From the NCBI RefSeq assembly GCF_965228935.1, contig NZ_OZ245846.1, positions 5,642,001 to 5,706,000 on the forward strand: a stretch of DNA of 64,000 bases, in the 5' to 3' direction. This DNA comes from Ulvibacterium sp965228935 (GTDB taxonomy: Bacteria > Bacteroidota > Bacteroidia > Flavobacteriales > Flavobacteriaceae). Made by a program: the position numbers and the translations under genes. This document shows positions 8,926 to 15,796 of the stretch, piece by piece; the stretch's first letter is position 1; each line of letters opens with the position of its first letter. The notes under the pieces were generated by a model. It was given only the letters and a program-made list of their open reading frames with translations, did not search any database and was not told the origin of the DNA.

Positions 8926-9798
8926 ATGAATATCAAAAACATAGTGGTGCCGATTTTGCTATGGGCATCATCAACATACATTTTTGCGCAAACTGAGGAG
9001 GCAAAAAAGGACAGCCTTTATATACTAGAAGTAGAAGACCTCAAGGAACCTGGAAAGGTATTACATGCGGAACCTTTATATATAGACCTTATACGGGATC
9101 TGGGGGCCAGAAAAGGTGAAAGGGAATGGAACTTTGGTATGGGTTTAACGGATAATTTAAGATTTGATTCTTATGAAGCCTTGGTCGAATATGAATGGGC
9201 CCCAATGGATCGCTTAGGTTTGGAAGTGGAATTGCCGTTCACCTTTTATTCACCCTTGAACGGTGTAGCCAAGGATTCCGTTCCTTCTAATCAATTGAAC
9301 AGTATAAAACTGGCGGCCCAATGGTCTTTCTTTGTAAACGAATCCATGGCAACATCCATGGCCATTGGCTATATCAATGAGTTTGAGTTATCCGATTTTA
9401 ACAATTTTGGGAAGCCTCTCATAAAAGGGAATGTGTACAACCCATTCTTGGTCGTTGCCAAGCGTTGGGGAAACAATTTTCACTCATTGATCTACACAGG
9501 ACCAATGATAGAGCAGAATTTCCAAACCAATGACTTTATCGCGGATTACCACATTAACACCAATTTTCATTATATGATAAGCGGTACAAGGAACTTCATT
9601 GGTATTGAATTCAATAAAATTATGGACAAGGAGGACTTTGATATGACCATTCGCCCACAAATGCGAATCGGCATAGCCGAAAATCTTTTAATTGGAATAG
9701 TGGCCGGAGTACCGGTGAGTAGGGAAAACGAAAGGTTTAGCTCCTTTGTACGGCTTATATGGGAACCTGCGCATAAGGAAGTGAATCATTCCCGTTAA
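8926..9798 (+). CDS. HAEPLYID-family outer-membrane beta-barrel protein
   Basis: A 290-aa protein with a clear signal peptide (MNIKNIVVPILLWASSTYIFAQ) and the signature LHAEPLYIDLIRDLGARKGE near residues 45-64, from which I identify the family. The rest alternates short amphipathic strands with aromatic girdles (SYEALVEYEWAPMDRLGLEV, HSLIYTGPMIEQNF, FSSFVRLIWEP), as expected for a small outer-membrane barrel. Function is not known to me. I placed the start at the ATG at 8926, because the longer frame starts at TTG 8890 and would put 12 residues before the signal peptide. Confidence 0.8.
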   Translation: MNIKNIVVPILLWASSTYIFAQTEEAKKDSLYILEVEDLKEPGKVLHAEPLYIDLIRDLGARKGEREWNFGMGLTDNLRFDSYEALVEYEWAPMDRLGLEVELPFTFYSPLNGVAKDSVPSNQLNSIKLAAQWSFFVNESMATSMAIGYINEFELSDFNNFGKPLIKGNVYNPFLVVAKRWGNNFHSLIYTGPMIEQNFQTNDFIADYHINTNFHYMISGTRNFIGIEFNKIMDKEDFDMTIRPQMRIGIAENLLIGIVAGVPVSRENERFSSFVRLIWEPAHKEVNHSR

Positions 9799-9809
9799 AA
9801 GTAAAATTG

Positions 9810-9902
9810 AAATATAGGGTGGCTTGTAGGTTCGGAAATGTAATGTTTGACTTCACCCCTACTTCCGGTGGAATCACGAACACTTCAAAAAACCCTATAT
9901 TT
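9810..9902. repeat. 11-bp perfect inverted repeat between convergent genes
   Basis: AAATATAGGGT (9810-9820) and ACCCTATATTT (9892-9902) are exact reverse complements separated by 71 nt. The pair sits between the end of the barrel gene and the convergent sdhB. It may be a long-loop transcription-end structure for either strand or the termini of a very small mobile remnant. The rest of the gap to 10041 shows nothing else that I can name. Confidence 0.45.
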
Positions 9903-10040
9903 TCGTCTCAAATTATCCTAATAAAACAGCCTATTTGAATTGAAAACCAAGCATATACGGATATGCCTGAAGTGATAAAATTGGTAAGGATTCAGCGACT
10001 TGCCTATTCTTGGGCCATTGACTCATTTTGAATCAGGTTT

Positions 10041-10787
10041 TTATTTACCCAACCATTTCGCCTTTACCCTTCTCGCGTTCATCTCGGCAATATTGACAAT
10101 GGAAATCCCTTCGGGACATTCCACCTCACAAGCACCGGTAAAGGTACAGCTCCCAAAACCTTCGAGTTCCATTTGACGGGTCATTTCCAAAACCCGTTGG
10201 GAAGCTTCCGGCTGCCCCTGTGGCAAGCTGTTCAAGTGATTGATTTTTGCCGCTGTAAAGAGTGCGGCCGAGGCATTTTTACAGGTAGCGACGCAAGCTC
10301 CACAACCGATACAGGCCGCCGCGTCCATAGCCCTGTCCACTACTTCTTTTCCCACAAGGATAGCGTTTGCCTCTGCGGCGGTTCCCGTTTTCGCGCTAAT
10401 ATATCCTCCCTGCTCAATAATTCTGTCAAAAGCGGAACGGTCGACAACCAGATCCTTTATAACCGGAAATGCCGATGCCCTCCAAGGTTCCACGACTACG
10501 GTCTCCCCATCCTTAAAACTTCGCATGTGTAGTTGGCAAGTGGTGATATTATCATGCGGACCATGGGCCCTTCCGTTGATGAACACCCCACATTGCCCGC
10601 AGATACCTTCACGACAATCATACTCATAGGCAATGACCTTCTCGTTAAGCTGCACCAAACGTTCGTTAAGATGGTCCAATGCTTCCAAAAAAGACATATC
10701 CTCCGTTAATCCGTCTACCTCATACGTCTCAAAACCGCCTTGGCTCCTTGAATTATCCTGCCTCCAGATTTTAAAAACTATCTTCAT
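10041..10787 (-). CDS. sdhB: Succinate dehydrogenase/fumarate reductase iron-sulfur subunit
   Basis: Electron-transfer subunit of respiratory complex II, carrying electrons between the flavoprotein and the membrane haem/quinone subunit. The three clusters are visible: [2Fe-2S] with C58, C63, C66 and C84; a [4Fe-4S] site in CIGCGACVATC; and a [3Fe-4S]/[4Fe-4S] site spread over CTFTGACEVECPEG. Length of 248 aa is typical for type-B enzymes of epsilonproteobacteria and Bacteroidota. It is the last gene of usp-sdhC-sdhA-sdhB, 47 bp after sdhA. Sequence alone does not decide whether the enzyme mainly oxidises succinate or reduces fumarate. Confidence 0.95.
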   Translation of the reverse strand: MKIVFKIWRQDNSRSQGGFETYEVDGLTEDMSFLEALDHLNERLVQLNEKVIAYEYDCREGICGQCGVFINGRAHGPHDNITTCQLHMRSFKDGETVVVEPWRASAFPVIKDLVVDRSAFDRIIEQGGYISAKTGTAAEANAILVGKEVVDRAMDAAACIGCGACVATCKNASAALFTAAKINHLNSLPQGQPEASQRVLEMTRQMELEGFGSCTFTGACEVECPEGISIVNIAEMNARRVKAKWLGK

Positions 10788-10834
10788 CGTAGTATTCCGT
10801 TGTAATGCTTGGTTTTCTGATGTTCTTCAATGCT

Positions 10835-12742
10835 TTATTTGTAGCTGCGTACGGTCGGTTGCACGTTTTCAAATACCAAGGGTTCCTTATGCAACTGAAA
10901 ATTTCCGTTGTCATAGGCCCAGGCCGATACATACGCATGAGTGTTATCGTTGCGCATGGCCTCGCCTTCATCGGTCTGATATTCTTCCCTGAAATGGGCA
11001 CCGCAGGATTCTTCCCGCTGTAGGGCATCGGTGCACATAAGGAGCCCCAACTCCAAAAAATCCGCCAAACGCAATGCTTTTTCCAACTCGGTATTCATTT
11101 CCTGTTGTCCTCCCGTAACGTTGACCTCGTTCCAAAAAGCATCCTTGATTTCCTTAATCTTTAAGATGGCATTTTCAAGCCCCTCCTTATTTCTGCTCAT
11201 GGCACATTCCTTCCACATAACCTTGCCCAATTCCCGATGGAAGTGATCCACGGTTTTGTCGCCTTTTACGGCCAAAAGCTTTGTAATTTGTTGTTCTACC
11301 TCTTTCTGTACCTTGTCAAATTCCGGGTGATCTGTTGTGGGATGGTCTTCCTTCAACTCATCGGCCAAATAATTGTTGATGGTGTTCGGCAGTACAAAAT
11401 ATCCATCAATACTGGCCTGTAATAACGAATTGGCCCCCAAACGATTGGCTCCATGATCTGAAAAGTTACATTCGCCAACGGCATAGAGCCCGGGGATGGT
11501 GGTCATCAATTCATAATCCACCCATAGGCCGCCCATGGAGAAGTGGGCCGCAGGTGAAATTTGCATAGGTTCTTGATAGGCGTCCACTCCGGTAATCTTC
11601 TTGTACATTTTGAAAAGATTGCCATACCTATCCTGGATAGCTTGAATCCCGAAACGTTCAACGGCATGCTTAAAATCCAGATAAACCGCATTTTTGAAGG
11701 GCCCTACCCCATAACCGGCATCGATACGCTCTTTCGCCGCCCTTGAGGCAATGTCCCTTGGCGCAAGGTTTCCAAAACTTGGATATCGCCGTTCCAGGTA
11801 ATAGTCCCTTTCCTCTTCAGGAATGGCATTGGCTTTTCGGTCATCATCTTTCTTTTGGGGCACCCAAATACGTCCATCATTTCGCAGGGATTCGGACATT
11901 AAGGTAAGTTTTGATTGTGCTTCACTGGCCTGGGGCAAAGCTGTAGGATGCACTTGGGTAAAACTAGGTGCCGCAAAATAGGCGCCACGTTTATGGGCTT
12001 TCCATATGGCCGTACCGTTACAACCAATAGCCAAGGTAGAGAGCCGAAAGACCCTGGAGTAGCCCCCTGTAGCCAACACAACGGCATCGGCGGCAAAGCG
12101 TTTCAATTGGCCGTTTATCAAATCCCTTGCTATGATGCCCTTTGCCTTTCCATCGATTACTACCAAATCCAACATCTCATGGCGGGGAAACATGGTCACT
12201 TTTTGGGCACGTTTCATTTTATACAATTGTGAATAGGCGGCCAAAAGCAATTGTTGCCCCGTTTGTCCCCGGGCATAAAAAGTACGCTGCACCTGAACAC
12301 CACCAAAACTGCGATTGGCAAGTACCCCGCCATATTCACGGGCAAAAGGTACACCTTGTTGCACATAATGGTCAATAAGCGGGGCCGACAATTCGGCCAA
12401 GCGGTACACATTGGCTTCCCGTGACCTAAAATCGCCCCCCTTTAACGTATCATAGAACATTCGCCAAACACTATCACCATCGTGCTGATAGTTTTTTGCA
12501 GCATTAATACCGCCTTGAGCCGCCACGGAATGGGCCCTACGTGCCGAATCCTGATAGCAAAAACATTTAACGTCATAGCCTAATTCCGCCAAGGTGGCCG
12601 CGGCACCGGCCCCTGCCAACCCGGAACCGACCACGATGACATTCAGTTTTTTCTTGTTAGCCGGATTAATCAGTTGGGATTTGGTCTGATAGCTGCTCCA
12701 TTTGTTCTCTAAGGGTCCTTCAGGAATTTTTGAATTCAGCAT
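10835..12742 (-). CDS. sdhA: Succinate dehydrogenase/fumarate reductase flavoprotein subunit
   Basis: Catalytic subunit interconverting succinate and fumarate. It has a dinucleotide-binding start (VIVVGSGLAGAGAAA, about residues 35-49), the covalent-FAD histidine H71 within RRAHSVAAQGGINA, active-site segments (LMSESLRNDGRIWVP; GLWVDYELMTTIPGLYAVGE) and the C-terminal HKEPLVFENVQPTVRSYK. Length is 635 aa, whereas the flavobacterial housekeeping SdhA I remember is about 665-670 aa, so this may be a divergent paralogue (from memory, not aligned). It begins 8 bp after sdhC and belongs to an operon opened by a universal stress protein. Confidence 0.95.
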   Translation of the reverse strand: MLNSKIPEGPLENKWSSYQTKSQLINPANKKKLNVIVVGSGLAGAGAAATLAELGYDVKCFCYQDSARRAHSVAAQGGINAAKNYQHDGDSVWRMFYDTLKGGDFRSREANVYRLAELSAPLIDHYVQQGVPFAREYGGVLANRSFGGVQVQRTFYARGQTGQQLLLAAYSQLYKMKRAQKVTMFPRHEMLDLVVIDGKAKGIIARDLINGQLKRFAADAVVLATGGYSRVFRLSTLAIGCNGTAIWKAHKRGAYFAAPSFTQVHPTALPQASEAQSKLTLMSESLRNDGRIWVPQKKDDDRKANAIPEEERDYYLERRYPSFGNLAPRDIASRAAKERIDAGYGVGPFKNAVYLDFKHAVERFGIQAIQDRYGNLFKMYKKITGVDAYQEPMQISPAAHFSMGGLWVDYELMTTIPGLYAVGECNFSDHGANRLGANSLLQASIDGYFVLPNTINNYLADELKEDHPTTDHPEFDKVQKEVEQQITKLLAVKGDKTVDHFHRELGKVMWKECAMSRNKEGLENAILKIKEIKDAFWNEVNVTGGQQEMNTELEKALRLADFLELGLLMCTDALQREESCGAHFREEYQTDEGEAMRNDNTHAYVSAWAYDNGNFQLHKEPLVFENVQPTVRSYK

Positions 12743-12750
12743 CTGAAAAT

Positions 12751-13404
12751 TTATTTTAAGAATACAATAAAGGGAATCAAACCAAATCCCACGGCCATAA
12801 CGGCGGCATAGACCAATGAAATTTTCGCCAATACCCGAAGTCCTTTTTTATGGTAAAAACCCAAGGTCTTAAAAGCACTTTTCAGTCCGTGGTTGAGATG
12901 TAGCCCAAGGGGAATCATCAAAATTGTATAGAATACTACGTAATAGACATTTTGAAAAAGACTATAGGTTACCTCATAAACATCCACATGGCCATTGGCA
13001 TCCAGAGCTACGCTTTCACCTAGGCCCAGCTTGATACGGGCCCAAAAGTTAGCGAGATGTACCACGATGAACAACAATATCATGATGCCCAAAAGTCCCA
13101 TGTTCTGGGAAGTCCAACTACTATTCTCCTTACTTCGGTTTAGTAAATAACGCTTTGATTTGGCCTTTCGGTTGTTCAAAATAATCAATAGGGAATAGAT
13201 AACATGCAGCACGATCGACAGGTATAGTACGTAGGCCACAATTTTAATCAGCGGGCTTTCCCTTAAGGTGGTCGAATACGAGTTGTACAGGCCTCTTGCC
13301 ATTTCTTCGGGAAGCACCAAAATGCTGTTTGCGGAGAGATGTACAATCAAAAAGATACATAAGAATAGGCCCGTAAGGGCAATTATGGTTTTTCTAAGGA
13401 ACAT
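12751..13404 (-). CDS. sdhC: Succinate dehydrogenase/fumarate reductase cytochrome b subunit
   Basis: Single membrane subunit of a type-B complex II, expected to bind two b haems and menaquinone. It has 217 aa with five hydrophobic helices (about residues 5-25, 52-76, 101-121, 146-168 and 190-212). Candidate haem-ligand histidines lie in IVHLSAN, VLHVIYSL, VVHLANFW and GLHLNHGLKSAF. No separate sdhD is present, as expected for type B. It differs clearly from the usual flavobacterial SdhC I know. It starts 7 bp after the upstream usp gene, so the two must share a transcript. Confidence 0.9.
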   Translation of the reverse strand: MFLRKTIIALTGLFLCIFLIVHLSANSILVLPEEMARGLYNSYSTTLRESPLIKIVAYVLYLSIVLHVIYSLLIILNNRKAKSKRYLLNRSKENSSWTSQNMGLLGIMILLFIVVHLANFWARIKLGLGESVALDANGHVDVYEVTYSLFQNVYYVVFYTILMIPLGLHLNHGLKSAFKTLGFYHKKGLRVLAKISLVYAAVMAVGFGLIPFIVFLK

Positions 13405-13411
13405 CTAAGAT

Positions 13412-14206
13412 CTAATCATGTAGGATAAGCAACGGTACCGGACTGTTAAAAGTCTGCTTTAAGGTAACACTTTCATTGAGAAGTCGATGCATGAAACCTT
13501 TCTTTGTACGGATAAGGCAAAGCAAACCGGCAAAATCCTTCATCATATAGTCATTCAAGTCCTTGTTGGTATCACCCGTCCCAAATGCATAATCTACGGA
13601 TGGATTCAAGTCTTCAATAGCGCTTAAGGCCTTTTCAATTTGAGGTGTTTTCTTATCCGCGATATGAAGCACTTTTACCTTGCTTTGATGCATGGCGGCA
13701 ATCTTTCGCAAAGGTTCCAATACATTGGCGTCGGAAAAAGGATCATCACTGACCGCAAAGACAATTTCCTCTAGTGAACGGAAACTATACCCGGCCGGAA
13801 CCACTATTACAGGAGCCGAGGTCTTGGAAATGACACCGCCCGCAACACTTCCTAAAAAAACTTCCTTGAGTCCGCTCGCCCCTTTGGTACCCATTACAAT
13901 ATAATCGTAATGACCACTATCCCCCAGCGACGTTATGGCAGAAACGGCATAATTCTTAATGATTTTGGTCTTTAGTATTAGATCGGGATGTTCTTTTTGA
14001 ACGTTTTCCAACAGTTCATCCATCCTGCGCTTGGCATCCTTCTCTAGCACACTATCAATATTCTTCATTAGAAGTGCGGTAGACTTTGTACCGTATACAT
14101 GTAAAACGGTAATTTCTGTGGCGGATCCCCTAAACAATTCCGTGGCATAGGCCAGGGCATTGGATGAGGTATTCGAAAAATCAACGGGGACAAGAATCTT
14201 ATTCAT
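13412..14206 (-). CDS. Universal stress protein, tandem UspA domains
   Basis: Cytoplasmic stress-response protein with two UspA folds. The first (about residues 1-140) begins MNKILVPVDFSNTSSNALAYA and has the nucleotide-binding G-2x-G-9x-G(S/T) pattern in MGTKGASGLKEVFLGSVAGGV. The second (about 147-264) is degenerate and lacks this motif (IRTKKGFMHRLLNESVT). It is the first gene of the leftward operon and precedes sdhC by 7 bp. Having a Usp cotranscribed with complex II is unusual and suggests conditional expression of that enzyme. The promoter must lie in the divergent region at 14207-14640. Confidence 0.9.
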   Translation of the reverse strand: MNKILVPVDFSNTSSNALAYATELFRGSATEITVLHVYGTKSTALLMKNIDSVLEKDAKRRMDELLENVQKEHPDLILKTKIIKNYAVSAITSLGDSGHYDYIVMGTKGASGLKEVFLGSVAGGVISKTSAPVIVVPAGYSFRSLEEIVFAVSDDPFSDANVLEPLRKIAAMHQSKVKVLHIADKKTPQIEKALSAIEDLNPSVDYAFGTGDTNKDLNDYMMKDFAGLLCLIRTKKGFMHRLLNESVTLKQTFNSPVPLLILHD

Positions 14207-14333
14207 TTTTCAAGCTATTTTAATTGCTGAACTATTTTAGGATAAGACTATCTTAGAGTTTCTAAAGCAACATCATTCTTAAACACTATTCGCAGCCTTA
14301 TTTTTGTTTCTATCATTAAATTTAATAACAGAA

Positions 14334-14352
14334 TCTAAAGCAAAACTTTAGA
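14334..14352. promoter_or_regulatory. TCTAAAG palindrome, candidate operator
   Basis: TCTAAAG-CAAAA-CTTTAGA, a perfect 7-bp inverted repeat. The ten bases TCTAAAGCAA also occur as a direct repeat at 14261, and another inverse copy of the heptamer lies at 14448. About 0.05 copies of a given 7-mer are expected by chance over both strands here, so four copies are notable. It looks like the binding box of a dimeric regulator. Confidence 0.45.
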
Positions 14353-14549
14353 AAGGAACCCAGCCTATACATATTTGTTTCAAATACTCCTAAACTAAAT
14401 GGGACCGGATATAGCGATAATCCCGCCCGCACGTTGTACGAACTACCCTTTAGACCTTGTCCATATTTTTTCTACTTGGACCTCTTCGTTTGGCCCATTT
14501 CTTAAGTTTCCCTGAAGAATTACATACTAGCTTTATCCAAATTTCAGGG

Positions 14550-14579
14550 GATGGTTCCAAAGTCGGATTTGCAACCATC
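14550..14579. repeat. Strong inverted repeat upstream of the Usp-TPR/ATPase operon
   Basis: Arms GATGGTTCCAAA (14550-14561) and TTTGCAACCATC (14568-14579) pair in 11 of 12 positions around a 6-nt loop. There is no T-run after it on the plus strand. It lies 61 bp before the start codon, so it may be an operator or a structured 5' leader. Confidence 0.5.
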
Positions 14580-14583
14580 GATT

Positions 14584-14600
14584 CTAGGTCATGATCCTAG
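14584..14600. repeat. Short palindrome CTAGG-N7-CCTAG
   Basis: CTAGG TCATGAT CCTAG, 17 bp, immediately after the longer inverted repeat and 40 bp before the Usp-TPR start. CATGAT recurs 13 bp on at 14603. Possible regulator site; no known motif was recognised. Confidence 0.35.
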
Positions 14601-14640
14601 TCCATGATTAGTAAGAACCTGCTCATTAAAATGTTGTTTT

Positions 14641-15783
14641 ATGAAGCTTTTGGAAAAGATTTTATTGGCGCAGGATTTTAGTAAATCCTCCCAAAATTTG
14701 GTGCATAGCGCAATTGAACTTGCAAAAATATTCGAATCAAAAATTGTCCCCATTCATGTGCTTCCGGATGATATCGTAAACAAGAAAGTCAAGGCCTTGT
14801 TGAATGAAACGGCCATGACAAAATTGGAAGAAACGGTGCAACGTATTGAGAATGAGGGTGTGGATGTAGATAACCCGTTGCTGGCCTTTGGCTCTCCCCA
14901 CGAGGCCATCGTAAGGGCCGCCGTGGATATCAATGCCAATGTAATTCTTACGGGTTCCGGTGAAAGCAAAAAGGGGGATACCTTTCAATTGGGTACCACT
15001 ACGGAGCGTATTATCCAAAAAAGCGAAAAACCCGTTTTCGTCATCAAGGAAGGAATCCTGCTCAATGTACGCCATATACTATGTCCCGTTGATTTTTCCG
15101 AATCCTCCAAAAGAGCCCTTAAAAATGCCATGACCATGGCCCGTAGGTTCAAGTCGGAACTCACCATTCTCGCGGTATGCGAATTGCAAGGCTCCACCTG
15201 GTTTACATCGGAAAAGGACAAGGAACAGGAAAATGAGCTTAGATATACCCTACATCAGGAGGAATTCGATTCCTTTTTAAACGGGTTCGACCTAACAAAT
15301 CTCAATTGGACAAAAGAAACTCCTAAAGGCAATCCCGCCAAGGAAATATTAAGTGCCATTTCCAAAAAAATGATTGATTTGCTCATCATGGGTACTGCAG
15401 GAAGGACGGGGCTTAACCGAATGATCATGGGCAGCGTTACTGAAAAGGTGGTAAGGGAAGTGCCCTGTTCCTTCCTCACCCTAAAATCCGAGGATGTCAT
15501 CTCCCTACAATTGGAAACGCATATCAAGGACATCGAAAAACTTCACAGTACCGGCCTGCAGTTGATGGAGGATGGTTTCCATGAAGAAGCCATTGGTCAG
15601 TTTAAGGCCTGTTTAAGCATTAATGATATGCATGTACCAGCATACAAAGGGCTTGCGAAGGTTTATGAAAAACTGGACCAGCCGGAGAGGGCCAGGATGT
15701 ACCGAAGGAATGCCAAGGAAATTATGGACAAGATATGGTATCAAAAAATTGAGGAAGAAGTCCGAAAACTTCGCGGTAGCTAA
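14641..15783 (+). CDS. Universal stress protein (two Usp domains) fused to TPR
   Basis: A 380-aa fusion. The first Usp domain (about residues 1-135) starts MKLLEKILLAQDFSKSSQNL. The second (about 142-285) starts VRHILCPVDFSESSKRALKN and has an intact ATP-binding-type motif, MGTAGRTGLNRMIMGSVTEKV. The tail (about 290-370) has tetratricopeptide-like helices (GLQLMEDGFHEEAIGQFKACLSIN, then VPAYKGLAKVYEKLDQPERARMYR). Usp proteins bind ATP or respond to stress; a TPR would give it a protein partner. It is the first gene of the V-ATPase operon, 13 bp before subunit A, so a role in regulating or tethering that enzyme is plausible but inferred. Confidence 0.9.
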   Translation: MKLLEKILLAQDFSKSSQNLVHSAIELAKIFESKIVPIHVLPDDIVNKKVKALLNETAMTKLEETVQRIENEGVDVDNPLLAFGSPHEAIVRAAVDINANVILTGSGESKKGDTFQLGTTTERIIQKSEKPVFVIKEGILLNVRHILCPVDFSESSKRALKNAMTMARRFKSELTILAVCELQGSTWFTSEKDKEQENELRYTLHQEEFDSFLNGFDLTNLNWTKETPKGNPAKEILSAISKKMIDLLIMGTAGRTGLNRMIMGSVTEKVVREVPCSFLTLKSEDVISLQLETHIKDIEKLHSTGLQLMEDGFHEEAIGQFKACLSINDMHVPAYKGLAKVYEKLDQPERARMYRRNAKEIMDKIWYQKIEEEVRKLRGS

Positions 15784-15796
15784 AAAATATCCATAC

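Larger units (their letters stand above)
14207..14640. promoter_or_regulatory. Divergent regulatory region between usp-sdh and usp-ATPase operons
   Basis: 434 bp without a gene, separating two divergent operons that both begin with a usp gene. The heptamer TCTAAAG occurs four times, at 14261 and 14334 on the plus strand and at 14346 and 14448 on the minus strand. The middle two form a perfect palindrome (TCTAAAG, 5 nt, CTTTAGA). Further structures are a 12-bp-arm inverted repeat at 14550-14579, a palindrome at 14584-14600 and TAAGA-CTA-TCTTA at 14243-14255. I found no exact TAnnTTTG -7 element on either strand. A shared transcription factor is an inference. Confidence 0.55.

Noticed and set aside
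10173..10629. Plus-strand frames opposite sdhB
   Set aside because: Antisense of a cysteine-cluster protein with full family support; no independent evidence.
14380..14396. Possible -7 element near ATACATATTTG upstream of the Usp-TPR gene
   Set aside because: Spacing does not fit TAnnTTTG and no -33 was found.
15623..15796. Upstream extension of ATPase subunit A
   Set aside because: It overlaps the end of the Usp-TPR gene in another frame; the family start is at the ATG at 15797.
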